Assembly (NCBI RefSeq): GCF_022539665.2
Contig: NC_081334.1
Span: forward strand, 1,984,001-2,048,000
Reading direction: 5' to 3'
Length of the DNA: 64,000 nt
Origin: Daphnia carinata
Taxonomy: Eukaryota > Arthropoda > Branchiopoda > Diplostraca > Daphniidae
The translations under genes and the position numbers were made by a program. Of the stretch, positions 47,101-59,275 are shown piece by piece. Each line of letters starts with the position of its first letter. Position 1 is the stretch's first letter. Below the pieces are notes generated by a model. That model did not search any database. It saw nothing but the letters and a program-made list of their open reading frames with translations, and was not told the origin of the DNA.

Positions 47101-48151
47101 GTGCTGGGCGGTAACACCCGCACCCACATTGTCACCCATTTATTGCCCGAGACCCATTACGACCTCAAGATGCAGGCGTTCAACATGCAGGTACCTTGAA
47201 ATAATTTCACACCCTTCTTTTTCTTTTCTTCTTCTTCTCCTACCACCCACGAATCCGGGAATTTAAAAATTAAATAAAACATATTAAAATATCAAAATAT
47301 TTAAACTTGGAATGATCAGGGTACGTCAGAATTCAGCCGAATTGTGACAGCCAAGACGCAGAGTTCGACGATCTTCACGCCTTCGTCTTCCACGAATCGA
47401 CAGCACAATGGAATGCATCGAGATTCCGACACGAGCAACAGCATCGGCCCGTTGGATGTGGTCAGCTCAGATACGGCAGTCACGAACGACACCCTTTACG
47501 TCGTGCTCGGCTCCGTCCTGGGTGGTCTCACTGTCCTGGTGGTCCTCCTGGTCGCCCTCTATCACTGTCGCCAAAGGAGCGCAGAACGAGGTACAAAAAA
47601 AAAAGCATTTTTGATTCATTTCCAAATGCGCCTCTCTCTTGACAGTCGTGACTATAAATATCTATTTTTGAAAAAAAAAAACAAAAAAACCAATAGAGCA
47701 TGATCGTTCCGTATGGAATGGCAAAGCCATCACGAACGAGAACGGCAATACGATCAGCGTGTCGCCCAATCATCACTACGTTCACCATCATCACCACAAG
47801 ATGCACAATGGATTCGTCGATCAGCAGCGGCCCATCTATTCGACCGACGGCCAGCACGCGGACAATGACGACACGGCAGAGACGTCGTTTTGCCAACGGA
47901 CGCTTCAACATCGTTCGTCGGGAGATTTGCTACGGTCCACGGACAGCCTTTCGCGCGGCTCGTTGAAACGCGGCTACGTGCGCAACGGGTCGACTCCCAG
48001 CCTCCACCAGCATCCGGCAAACAGGAAAGTAATCGATTCGAATACTTTACCTTTACTCATGCATCATAATAATGGCCGTCGTGAGCCGTGTATGGACGAC
48101 GCCGAATGGGAGGCGTCTGTCCCGCCGGCCGACAGCGAAAAATTCATTTGA
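44110..48151 (+). CDS. ihog: Ihog/Boi-family Hedgehog co-receptor (CDON/BOC homologue)
   Basis: Twelve exons: 44110-44185, 44411-44648, 44722-44818, 44884-44999, 45085-45278, 45349-45561, 45652-46032, 46104-46406, 46486-46871, 47014-47190, 47320-47590, 47697-48151. They total 2907 nt, 968 residues. An N-terminal signal peptide (TASLVITGLLAATA) is followed by four Ig domains (Cys pairs FECETN/YQCVAW, LPCPPP/YSCTAAN, LECAVTGWP/YNCEASN, LACEARGRP/FQCFVSN), two fibronectin III domains (about 540-660 and 660-770), a single TM (about 784-808) and a 160-residue cytoplasmic tail with a His run and Ser-rich end. Ihog-family proteins bind Hedgehog through FnIII-1 with heparin and act with Patched at the plasma membrane. 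FnIII-1 here has the basic patch KRGSRWK. Unusual: a long linker between Ig4 and FnIII-1, first acidic (SDEEDDDDLDAD) then basic (KKGKAKGGKNRPR). An in-frame ATG at 44017 exists but would bury the signal peptide. Confidence 0.93.
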
Positions 48152-49069
48152 ACAATTGGCAATTTTTTTTATTAAAAAGCTTTTTTTTTTTTTGCTAGCA
48201 GACGGAGGGGGTTAGGCCTCCTCCTGAAAAAGTGTGTGCCAATGTCTTGCGAAAAAAGAAAAAGCATTTTTTAAATTATAATTTTGAGAAGAAAAAAACG
48301 CATTGCCTTAAAAAGAAATGCATTTCGGCGGATACGTTCCGTTCATTTCCCAGTCCTTCCATTTGATAAGCTCATAACACAAACCTGAAATAATTTTTTT
48401 TATTTGATCCCTTATTGTTTGAAAGAATTTGCCATGTTTTAACCTCTGATTGGTCTCTTTTCAACTTCATATATATATATATTTGTAAATATGTAAATGA
48501 ATGCTGCCCATTTAAAAAATTTTGTACACGGACCAACTTCCTCCCTCCCCGCATTGTTGAAGCCCAGAAATTTCTGTTTGGAAATCAAGAAATGAAAAAA
48601 AAAAAAGTGAAGAAGGATCGTCTTTCATCGCTGTCAATTTTACAAGAAGAAAAAAAAAACAAAAAACAAAAGCGCAACGAAAAACGAGAATGTGCCCCAG
48701 TCAATTGCTCAACTCAACTGATTCCACGAGTTTTGTATTCGCGCTGACAACGATGAAATGATGTGCTAAAAAGCGGCCACTCTGCGAGAACCGGTTTTTA
48801 TTATTTTGAAGTGCCTTACAAATGACATCTTTTTTTTTTGCTGGGGGAAAAAAGCTACGCCCTTTTATATTTTGAAAAAAAAAACTCGAAATGGATCAAC
48901 TTAAAAGAAAAAAAACGGCAACTCGGGGCATCGAAACTAATTTGTAAAAACATTCAATGTTTGGAAAAGGAAGCCTCCGGTTTGGCTTCGTGCCTAGAAG
49001 AAAAGAAAAAAGAAGACAAGGTTGAATGAGCTGTTGTCGTGATGTCTTTTTAACAAGCGAATCTTAATA
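48152..49069. other. Convergent 3' region between Ihog-like and peroxidase genes
   Basis: It holds the 3' UTRs of both flanking genes. It is rich in A-runs; no other gene is seen. The TATATATATATA run near 48470 is a simple repeat. Confidence 0.5.
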
Positions 49070-52000
49070 TTACCAGCGTGTGAGATCGAGACGAGGAATT
49101 TGGTAACCCGAGCAGTGTTTGCGTGGGTTGCTTTCGCTGACGGCCTCTAATGCTCTCTCTTGAATCGTGTCCATGGCGTCACCATTCTCGCAAAGGACCC
49201 TGGCTAGGGTCACATCGCGTATGGAACTCAATTGATCTGCATTCATATGCAAATGAGTGCCACTTTTTCTTTTCTTTTTTTTTTTTGAATTTCAACCTGT
49301 TGTTTGAATTGTTTTTACCTGGGGTGAAACGCAGCAGAGGATCGTCGGTTTCATACCAAAAACGATCGCCGCGTTTCGCTCGAACAAACTGGTCGGCGAT
49401 GATGCAGCTGGCCGTCGGTCCCAACAGTCCGTCGGGCAGAGGATTCTCGGCCAACATTCCAGTGAAAAGATCCAAATGCGTCGCATCGCTGTCGCATTAC
49501 CAAACGAAATATTTAACATTTTTTACGCTTTAAAAGAAAGAACAGGTCGTCGTTAAGCGGCAGGCGAGGAGTTTTTCTTACACGTAAAAGCGTTGGATGA
49601 GTTCCAGCGAGTGAGGACGGAAGAACTCTTTCATCTGCGTGAAGTTGGCAGCCGGTGGCAGGTGGCATACCTCGCGCCATTTGTAGTAAGGCGGAAGGCC
49701 GTGGTCCCGTCCTCGCTGGATGTTGAAAGCGAACAGGTCGAATCCGAAAGAAGCGTTTTCCTGCTGGAACAGATGATTGGCCACCTGCAAAACGGTAAAG
49801 TAAGACCCGATATTTCAAATCAATTTCCAAATTTGATTTTTATGATTTTTATTTGTTACTTCTGCAGCGAATGAAGTGTGGATCGGCCTGGGATTCTGCG
49901 CCGCGCTGCCGCGGATCAGCTCGTCCACCTTACCGTATTGCCACATGGAAAACGGATTGTACAGCATCGTGTGCAATGGAGCAAACTCGGTGACACCACT
50001 TCCAGCCTGTTCGAAAGCCACTAGGTCCTATACCCCCCCAAAAAATTAAAATTAAATAACCTAAATCAATTCGTTTTATTCATGCAGGTACCTTAATCAT
50101 GCTGTGATAAAACCGGAAGGCGGCCGATGCAAAAGAATTGGCGACTCCGGCGTCCAGATTATCGTCATAGCCGTGGAAATAACCTTCCTTTAAAGGATTC
50201 AACCCCAACGACTTGGTCAGCTTCTCTCCTGAAGTAGCACAAATGCGTCGTGATTTATTATTTTTCGAAGAGTGCAGCCCAGTTGTAGGACTTCAGTTAA
50301 CATACCGAGCAAAAGCGGAACGAATTCGTTGTAAACGACGTGCTGCATTTCAGCGATGACGACACGCCGACTCTCTTGGTACAAACGTTCGTCGCTCCAA
50401 TGACCGTTGATTTTGATGAAGAAGTCGGTGACGCGGTTGTGTTCTCGCATCCAAATCTGATTCATGTTCGTCAAACCGATGAATTCATTCACGCGGAGGT
50501 CACCTGGTTTTTAATGTAGATTATATTATTGATTTTATCTTTGGTGATTGAATGTTTTGCTAATTTTGATAGGGAACCTGAACGGAAGCAGGGCGTGTTG
50601 GCTTCCAACATGTCGGGACGGTTACAGCCATCGTTGAGATCTTTGGATCGGAGTAACATGTAACGTCCGTCCGGCTCGGTGGGCGATTTCATGTAGCCTC
50701 CGTCAACGTCACGAAGTTCGTGTTCGTCCTTTTCCGTTGTTGAGTAAACGTTGGACAAGTCGATGTAAGAAGACGCTTGATTCATCTGTTCTCGCACGCC
50801 TGTCATAATCCAATTATGAAGGGCAAAACATAAACAAATTTTAAAAAATAAACTCGTCGATTGGATTACCAATGTGACATTGGGGAGCGGGTGCCGAACG
50901 GACAAAGTCCATGCACATAAGACCTTTCTCTTTGTAGAAGGGGTCGTTACTCTTAAGTTCGAGAGCGAAGCATTCCGGATGGCGTTCTTCGGCGCCGCAA
51001 CACGGAATGGCACTACGGTTAGCACCTGCATTGTTTCAAAATCAATAACCAAGTTACGATTTTAAAATTTTCATTTCTTTTAGGCAGACCTTTATAAGCG
51101 GCAATGTTGCTGAAATCGTGATCGAGGAAATGAGCAAAATGGACAAAGAGCATCGACAGTCTAGGCTCATCATATTGATTGGTTGCGTTTTGCATGCAAA
51201 TGCTGACTTGACGTCCGGGCGGATGAATTCCGGTCGGGAAAGACGGTTTGGGCTTAGAGAATCCGTCTTCGTACTCGGCTGGCAACATGCGCCGAAAGGG
51301 CTGCAGGGCAGATCCCCATTGTGGGTGCTGTAAATTATTACAGATACCATCCATCCAGCGGTATTTATCTTTTGCGGAGCATTTAAATCCGCCGAACGGC
51401 GAATGCCCTTCGCCACACTGTGGCCATTGTTCCTGCAAGAAACGCCAGCCGGATTTTTGAAGAGTTTCCAGTTCGATCTGATGGTCTTTGAGGCAACGCA
51501 GAGTGGCTTCGGCCATGACACCCGATTGGATCCAGTCCACTGATTCCTCGTTCAGGGCCGTCGACATTTGGTGGTAGAAAGCCGGACCTTTAGGCTCCAC
51601 TAGAGTCTTTTCCATCGCCTTTCGGCGGTTCACTTCATTCCGACCTTCTGTGTTGCATTCCTTCAGCAAGTCCATGTCTACAGTTGGAGTGGGTGTCTCC
51701 CAAGAAGCCATATCTTTTCCTTTGAATTCTCTTGAACGACCTGAGCAACAACACATTTGTTTAACGAGGTAAAAAAGATAGCACACATTTTCAGTTTTAG
51801 AAAATTAGAAAATTAAAAAATTAAAAAATTACCTTTTTTAATAGGGAAGGAGACTTGCAAAAGCGAATGCTCCACGTTTAGGTCAAGCGGCGTGACATCC
51901 GTGGGTAGAGGGCCGTCATCAGCTGAATCATTGTCGACAACAAATAGAAAGACAGTGGCAACTATCAAGCTGGTGGCTACCCTATAATAGAACAAGAAAA

Positions 52001-52181
52001 AAAAGGGAATCAAACATTGGTAATTATTAAGTCATTTAGAATTATTAACTCACAAGACAACGCTGAAAGTAGCTAATTTGCAATTACGACGGCTGGCCAG
52101 GTTCTTTTTCATGCGATTGTAGTGGTTGTAGGTGGGTGTCGTTTCTTCTGTATAACCGCACAACGGATCCAGCTCAGACAT
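49070..52181 (-). CDS. Animal heme peroxidase with N-terminal membrane anchor
   Basis: Eleven exons on the minus strand: 52181-52054, 51981-51833, 51740-51090, 51025-50870, 50799-50578, 50503-50306, 50228-50092, 50027-49860, 49784-49582, 49488-49319, 49236-49070. They total 2349 nt, 782 residues. There is no cleavable signal peptide: a hydrophilic 35-residue start (SELDPLCGYTEETTPTYN, then basic KKNLASRRNCK) precedes a hydrophobic segment at about 38-62 (VVLVATSLIVATVFLFVV), predicting a type II membrane protein with the enzyme outside. Family landmarks: WMDGICNNLQHPQWG, distal His in FAHFLDHDFS (about residue 297), IDLSNVYS, IWMREHNR, proximal His in AFRFYHS (about 540), FNIQRGRDHGLPPY. Catalytic positions look intact. 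It differs from the secreted peroxidase at 24428-27569 in exon structure and N-terminus, so it is an old paralogue, not a local recent copy. Likely role: extracellular oxidation at the cell surface (inference). Confidence 0.93.
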
Positions 52182-52721
52182 GGTGGCTGGCTCTTGATGT
52201 TTAGCGAAAACGATTAAAATGATTGAACCGGCGAATTTTCAGTAACAGCTATTTCGATAGAACGAATGCGCATCAATTCTGTTGGCCAACTGGCCTGTCT
52301 GACGGCCAAATGAAACCTTTTCATGGGTGAAACGAAGCAGAACCGGATACCAACAAGGAATTATAAGTCTACCTTCCTGTCTTTTTGTTTCATCCGTCTA
52401 CCTTTCCTAATGGGATGAAGCCCGTCGCGTGTAAATAGACACAGTGAGCTATGGCAAAAGACAGGGAGTAGAAGCGTAAACGTAACCTATCCTGATTCTT
52501 TACACTCACTCTTCTTATGTTTCCGTGCCTTTTGGCATACTCAACGAGGAAATGAAGTGTCACAAATTCTAGAATATTGAAATTTTATTATGTAATGTTT
52601 TTATCCGAAATTTACAAAAAGGAAAACAAAATGATATTCATCACTCGTGTGAAAAATGGAGAAATTAAAAATGATATAACTTGTTGTGCAAAATAAGACG
52701 TAAAATGTGCTCAGGGAGGGG
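52182..52721. other. Intergenic: peroxidase promoter side and ZFAND2 3' flank
   Basis: No gene seen. It lies upstream of the minus-strand peroxidase start at 52181 and downstream of the minus-strand ZFAND2 stop at 52722, so it holds a promoter and a 3' UTR. Confidence 0.5.
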
Positions 52722-53876
52722 CTAAGATAAGCTACAACTGTTGCTAGAAGAAGACGGTGTTGCGTTTGCAGTAGGGGTTGGTGCCTGTTCACCCCTTTGC
52801 AGGGCGAGGGCCAACATCCGGTCGGCTTCCTCTTGCTGGTTAGCGGTAAGAGGGGTCTGATCTTGCAATGACGCTTGCATAGCCCGTGCTAGAGCTTCGT
52901 CTTCACTCTATTAAAATAAATTTAAAAAAAACCAAAAACTTTCCTACATGTCTCTTTTGAAAGGATTATCAAATCAATAACGTACTAGATTTCCTTGAAC
53001 AGTCGCAACAGCAAACGCTCTGGGGAGATTAGTAGTACGAGCAACATTCGCGCTGACATTATTGCTAGTGTTGTGCGGTTTAGAAGGGCCGCTTCGTTTT
53101 GTGAAAATACCCGAACCGCTGGCAGCGCGGGCTAAAGCAGCTTCTCTACATTCCAAGAAATGGGAACATTAGTAATGAAATATGAAGCAAAAATGCAAAA
53201 CAAATATCACCTGGCTCTGTCAGCAGGGTTATTTCCTTTGCAGTTATGGTCGATGGCATGCCTGTGCCTCAAACAAAAATTCATTTTACACTGGTCACAC
53301 ACCACTGGAATCACTTCTTTCTTTTTGCAGCCTTTTAAAGTACAATGATTTCCAAAAACCTAAGATTTGAGTAAATAAAAATAAATCATTAAGATATTCA
53401 TGGGAAAAAATGAATTTCTTTACAAAACATGAACTACCTTTCTCTTCTGTTTCGCAGGGTCTGATTGACAATCACGATCAATGTGATCACTAACTGCAAT
53501 ATCTGGAGCTTCTCCTCTCTTCCATGGTACAGGTTGGTTGCATAAAGGGCAGACTGGCACCTGGATATCTTTTTTGTATGACGACTGACATTTATGCAAT
53601 TCATATCTGATATGGTCTTTGCTGCAATGAACCAAATACAATTTATTTTTTTCATGTGGTGTTAAACATTAAACACAATAAACTTACCAGAATGTTTGTT
53701 CACAAGCATCACATTGCATAGGCAAAAAATCTACCAAGAAAACAAAGTAAGGTTATCTATTTGTATGTTGTATAAGAATGCTTTTTAAACATGCAAGAAA
53801 AAGTATGTCACAGCTATGTACCTAACTGATTACAAGTTTTCTCTGAACAGTGTTTTCCTAAATGAGGAAATTCCAT
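52722..53876 (-). CDS. ZFAND2B: AN1-type zinc finger protein 2 (ZFAND2B/AIRAPL-like)
   Basis: Six exons on the minus strand: 53876-53822, 53730-53688, 53621-53438, 53359-53211, 53145-52986, 52907-52722. They total 777 nt, 258 residues, essentially the length of human ZFAND2B (257). Two AN1 zinc fingers are seen: the first from HCSEKTCNQLDFLPMQCDAC through CKDHIRYELHKC, and the second from CTLKGCKKKEVIPVVCDQC through CLRHRHAIDHNC. Between them is VPVCPLCNQPVPWKRGE, typical of the family. The C-terminal third has UIM-like segments (DEALARAMQASLQ, EADRMLALALQ). The family binds the proteasome and p97 and handles translocation-defective or stress-damaged proteins. The C-terminal CAAX box of vertebrate AIRAPL is absent (ends SCSLS). 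The gene is head-to-head with API5, 541 bp apart. Confidence 0.95.
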
Positions 53877-54417
53877 GGTTCTTGATGACAACCAACAGGA
53901 TCACTGATCGGAGACGTATGAGATATTCACGGCTTTCTTTACAGTCTATATACTCCGACAGTTTCACAATTCTCTGTTCAAACTTGAACAATCTAGAGAA
54001 GTCCGAATCGTGACGCATCAATAAAAATACATATTCATTTGTTGCACTGAAATCCTCAACATAACATTGGGAACGTTGTCTGCTATAACAATCGTAAATT
54101 CGTTGTTGCCCAACATAAACGGATTATTTTATTTATTTTATTTAACCACTTGAAAATCCTATATGTATCCATCATGTTAAATAAAAAATTTAAAAAATTT
54201 AAACATGAAGTAAATTTGATGTAGCTTATTTATGGATAAATTAATATTGATGTAAATGTATTATTTACTCTTATTCTAACCACCCAATGTTGCAACCTGC
54301 ATTTAACAGGCCGGCGTCATATTAGATGTGAGCGTGTGCGAGTTATATTAAATTAAATTGTTCTTAAAGTTTCTTAGATATCCTCCTCGTTTACGTTAGA
54401 GCAGAAAAAATATCATC
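53877..54417. promoter_or_regulatory. Bidirectional promoter region of ZFAND2 and API5
   Basis: The two starts (53876 minus, 54418 plus) diverge from this 541-bp, very AT-rich interval. No TATA or CpG-rich core stands out beyond AT content. The GCCGGCGTCA block near 54311 is the only GC-rich patch and is close to the API5 start. Confidence 0.45.
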
Positions 54418-56598
54418 ATGGACATCATCGATAAAATGTACCAACATTACGAAATTTTGAATGACGCGAAAGATGATATTGGGAAGGTAATACACATTGC
54501 TTAAATCAGATGTTGCTTGGACAGATATTGCCAACTTTAAGTTTATTTTGTTTTAAAATTTAGCACAGAAAAGAGTATGAAGAAATCTTGGGAGCAGTAA
54601 AAGGATCTGATAAAGAAAAGAAACTGGCTTCACAGTTTATTGCAAAGTTTGCCAAGTCATTTCCAGACTTGGAGAATGAAACTATTGATGCAATGTTCGA
54701 CTTGTGTGAAGATGATGATGTGCTGGTATGTACAGATGATTGTTATTTTGCTTTGATTGTATCAATATAAGATGTTTTCTTTCTTGACCATTTAGATTCG
54801 GAAGCAAGCAATCAAGGATCTTGTCACCGTGTGCAAGGATAACAAGGGAGCTGTACGGAAGATTGCTTACGCCCTTGCTCAAATTCTTCAGTCTGAAGAC
54901 AATTCAGAAGTCACTGCTGTGCACAACTCAATTGCAGCATTATATCAAATTGATCCTGCTGGTAAAGAAAATGTTATAATATCAATTGGTATTTCATTTC
55001 CTATTTGTTTTGTACATATAGCTACGATAGAGGCATTGTTCTCTGAATTGGCTGAAGATAATGAAGTAATGAGGGAACGAACACTTAAAATGCTTGCATT
55101 GAAGCTTAGAAGTCTTGAAACTGGTGTGATGAAGCCAGAAGTGAAAGAATTGTTGATTAAGGAATGCAAGAAAATTTTACAGGTAAATATGTGTATTTGT
55201 TGGGTAATTAGGACTGTTATCACACCTTACCTATGTAGGATGTGACAGCAGATGAATTTGTTTTAGTTATGGCAATTCTTGGACAGTGTAAAATAGCTGA
55301 TACAGTAAGTGGACAACAACAGTTGGTGGATCTTGTTGCTGAACAGTGCAACTTTTCTCAAGTTTTCAACCCTGCTGACCAAGAACATCTGGATCGGATT
55401 ATTATATGCATAAAACATGCTTTGCCTTACTTCTCGGTAATAACGTATACTGTTTGCAGACTAGAATTTTTGGACTAACTCGTGGCTTTACTGTAGACTC
55501 AAGTGAAATCGACTGCATTTGTTTCATTCATCTGTGACCAAGTTCTGCCACATCGTAATGAAATCGGGCAAAGTGAACAAAAACTGGACATTTTCAAGTT
55601 GCTTGCGGAACTGAGCTCAAACTGTGGCCCTCTAGATCCAGCTGTGGATCGAATCCAAATCGTATATGATACCCTTTTGGTATTAGTACTGAATTTCTCA
55701 TAAAATATTGAATTTTGAAGATTAATCTTAATTGTTTATCTAGGAGTATATGCCTCTTCCACCGCCCGTAACCGAAGAAACTAATGGTGCCGGATCTACG
55801 ACTGAAACCGAGATTCGATTAGAGTTTACATTTGTAGAGTCGTTAATCTTTGTTTTCCATCAGTTGGCTCGTCAAAACCGGGAGTTCTTGACGGAGAATG
55901 CAGACCGCATAAAAGATTTTCGTTCTAGGTATCTAATTGTTGGTTTATTATAGACTTGCAAAATACTCAACCTCCAAACTTTTTTTTTGGCAGGTTGCAA
56001 TATTTCGCTCGAGGAGTCCAAGGCTACATAAAGAAGTTGCGGGAATCATTGCAAGACAAAGGTGTCGACCAACTTAAAGACGAAGAAAGTCGAATTAAGT
56101 TTACCGCGTTGAGAACGACCTCCAACATCAACTCTATTATTCGCGACCTTTTCCGGAATCCCCCAATCTACAAAGCGGTCGTAACTTTGTCTTTCAAACC
56201 TACAAACGCGTCACAAGTAAGTTTTGCAATTTAAAACAATTGCGTACAATGTGGTAAGATAATTGATTTTGCTCTCTTAGGCAGCTAAACATGCCGCAGC
56301 TGTTGCCAGCGGTAATGACATCGGATCAGAGGCGGTGGGAGTTGGGAAACGTCACGCGCCCATAACATTCGACAGTTCACCATCTAAAGTTCGCGCAAAC
56401 ACAGATAATCGTAATAGACAACCATATGTTGTTCCAACTGGCAAATTTAGTGCCAATGTGTCGCACGGGGGAGGTATGTTTGTATGAATGTTCGCATAGA
56501 AGAAAACAATATTAATTCTTATTTGCGTTTTAGATGCCCGTCCCCGCGGCCGCGGTGGGTACAGGGGAGGGCGAGGGTTTCGGCGGGGAGGGTACTAG
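54418..56598 (+). CDS. API5: Apoptosis inhibitor 5 (API5/AAC-11)
   Basis: Ten exons: 54418-54486, 54564-54725, 54796-54961, 55022-55182, 55239-55436, 55497-55679, 55744-55928, 55994-56216, 56281-56473, 56534-56598. They total 1605 nt, 534 residues; human API5 is about 524. The protein is an all-helical HEAT/ARM-type repeat: YEILNDAKDDIGKHRKEYEEIL at the N-terminus, FIAKFAKSFPDLENETIDAMFDLCEDDD, and RKQAIKDLVTVCKDN, as in the family. A leucine-rich helix (about 360-400) and a YIKKLRESLQDKG segment follow. The tail ends in Arg/Gly-rich RGRGGYRGGRGF, an RGG-like RNA-binding end. API5 is a nuclear protein that binds Acinus and FGF2 and restrains apoptotic DNA fragmentation. All introns are 59-85 bp and phases agree. 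It shares its promoter region with ZFAND2. Confidence 0.95.
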
Positions 56599-57325
56599 AT
56601 TACTAGAATCCCCTGTCCCCTTTCAAGTCTGGTAGAAATCATGCATTTCCTTCTTTCCCTTTCCCACTTGAATCCAGAAGCGCCCTTTTTCATCTTATTC
56701 ATTTCAAAATGGTAACCACGAAGCGGTTGGTAAATTAAAGAGAAATCTGGTATTGTGCGTCGGTGAAGGGACGGACTAAGTACGTTGGAAAGATAGCTTC
56801 AATCTCGCCAAATACCCTGTGGATGTTGATTTTGACATACAAATTGCAGTTTTTTTAAAATACGTTTGTCATTTACTTAATGATTCAGATTTTCAACAGG
56901 TAGCCGGCGTTGCGACATGTTAATGCTCGTTTCATTGTTCTGTCTAGAATTGCGGTTGGCGGTAGAAGTGATATGACTTACTGGAAGGTCCTGTGCCTAT
57001 TTGGTTGTGTTGAAAAACATTTTCGAGATAGTTAACACACTTTCATTTCCATTCAGAAGCTGAAACCAATCGCACTTCACAAGTCATTAACAATTTTTTA
57101 CAAAGATTTTGAATATTTTTTAGGTACAAAGCCGATTGGCTGCACTCCATTGTTTCGCTAAAAAGAGATGAAGTTTAGATTTCCTACTTCAGCGTCCGTC
57201 CCTGAACCGTAATCACAATTTAGGTTCTGCTATTGTTTGTCATCCCTACTCTCGTCATTAATTAATACAATGATACATTTATCACGGAAGGTTATTACCG
57301 TAGTTCTAAGACAGTGAGTTCTAGA
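56599..57325 (+). other. API5 3' flank, no further gene
   Basis: It contains the API5 3' UTR. No conserved coding or repeat structure is seen. Confidence 0.4.
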
Positions 57326-57956
57326 ATGGCAGAGGGAAACTTCAGATCGGCTTTATTTTTCCGCCCATTTTTTCCTAAAAGTGTCATTCGAACCCAAAGT
57401 AAACAGTATAGACATTTGGCGGATCGAAATACCAAACTACCAGAAACTGCTATCCATATTGCTTGCATGATCTCCAGAAAAGAGTGAAACGTATGTGATA
57501 TGGTAGCTATTTTTTGTGTACTAAGCCCCTATCCCACATAGATTGTTTGAATATTGTTTGTTTCAAAAATTTATTTTGATGACAGGAAGAGCCTAAAGGA
57601 AGACATCGTTCCTCAAGCTACCTTGGAGGACCATCTTCGCGGAAAAATCACTTCATTTACAGATTCGGTAGGTAAAAGCGTTATAGGAAATATGTTTTTT
57701 ATCTGTTAATGTTAAGCTTTCTTGGTAAAATTTTAATGGTTTGTTCCGTCAACGCCAGATAGCGCCCTATGTTAGTCACCTTGCTAGTAGTTTTCCAGCC
57801 AGTTGCTTTTGTGACGTGGTTGAACGATATAAGTTTTTTGTTGCTTGTTGTTGCTTTGATGTAGACTTTATGAAGTGTGAAGGCCAATTGGGCGTTGATG
57901 AGGAAAGCCTATGGCCTCTTGCCTGCCTTTTTTTTTGTGTGAAAGAGTCAGCATAG
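57326..57956 (+). CDS. Candidate three-exon gene, possible mitochondrial presequence
   Basis: Exons 57326-57483, 57586-57667 and 57759-57956 join in matching phases (2, then 0) to give 145 residues plus stop. The N-terminus is basic and hydroxylated without acids over about 30 residues (FRSALFFRPFFPKSVIRTQ), like a mitochondrial targeting peptide. The middle looks like ordinary coding sequence (LKEDIVPQATLEDHLRGK). The last exon is Cys/Phe rich and less convincing, so the true third exon may lie elsewhere. Family not recognised. Confidence 0.35.
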
Positions 57957-59275
57957 TGATTATTCTATGAATGACATTAGCACAAAATTGGTTTGCTGGC
58001 CACGTGTAAGCCATGACGGTAACAGTTTGAAAACAATTTACGTTCGGTTATTATATATATTACTCTGCTGCTTTTTATTCCTGAACAAAGAGAAACTAAA
58101 ATTAGTTAAAATTTATGCAAGAAATAATGGTTGGGTATGATTTTAAGACTAAAGATTTGTTGCCTATAAATATGCTGCAAGTTACACATTCGAAATTGGA
58201 TAAGCACGAGTAAAAGTTGTCACTTTACTTTGTGAAGATCGCGTATTAAATTGAATGTGCGTATTCAATTGAATGTAGCCTATAATTTCTCTGCTTAAAT
58301 CTAGTCATTTTCGTAAGCAGTGTACAGTAGAGAGAAATTCGTGACGAGAATTCTCCAGTTGCGTCAATGGGATGAATCGATCGAGACTAATCCACCATCT
58401 TGTGCCGGCTGTTTTGTTCTACACCAATGACAGATGGCGTTGAGATGATGGTTCGTTGTTTGTTCGTAGATGGTTCGTTGTTTGTTCGTAGATGGTTCGT
58501 TGTTTGTTTATAGAGGGTGTTGCAAGCTGCGTTTCCGCTTGGAATTCAAAGATCGCGAGGCAACTCAATGACCGCAATCTGTTTTGGAATTGGTATAATG
58601 GAACTCTGGTAGGAAACTGCAAGTTGTTTTCTTACAGAATTATTAGAGCAACAAAAAATGCCGAAACAGTATCCAAAAATGTTTGTGATTTCTACTTTTT
58701 TGCATTACAAAGATGCTAAGTTGCAAGAAAGAGCTTATATTGAAGAGGAGACTGTAAGGCATATACGTCGAATATTGATGGATTACTCAGGAAGGAACGA
58801 GTTTGGTCTTACTCTTCTACTGGACTATGGTATGCTACCAACATTTTCATCTCACAATGCATATGGAACAGCAGTGAAATCTTAGTTAAATGTTAAATCC
58901 AAATAATGTATTTTCCTAAATACTTAAATTTGTGAATAAACAACTTGTTCTGAAATTCCTGTTAGATTTTACTTTATTTTAGTAATACACAAAAAAAATA
59001 GATGTCGCTGGTGCGCAACCTTTTTTGTTTACTGAGGGTGTGTGGCAGTGGTGTGGCAAGTGAAACTTGTTTGAAAGCTTTGGATAATTGTGTTATATTC
59101 CAACGGGCAGTTAAATAAAACTAACTACAATTAAGTGATCCACTCCCTGTATAGTTTTTGGAAGTGAAGCATACCAAATGGTTGGTTTTTTATGTAACGG
59201 GTAATCTTGTAAGCTGTGCAAGCTGCCAATTCCAAACAGTCATAGATTGCCCTGTTAAATGACCTTAGCATTCCA
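57957..59275. other. Region without a recognised gene
   Basis: Apart from the 22-bp tandem repeat there is one short open frame (58658-58885, 75 codons, acidic/basic with SGRNEFGLTLLLDYG) followed by an AATAAA near 58936. I cannot place it in any family and treat it as unsupported. Confidence 0.35.
58447..58512 (+). repeat. 22-bp tandem repeat, three copies
   Basis: Units start at 58447, 58469 and 58491. The first two are identical and the third differs at two bases near its end. The flanking ACAGATGGCGTTG carries a CTCF-core-like word. A short frame starting in this region (58492) and another at 58658-58885 have no supporting features. Confidence 0.85.
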
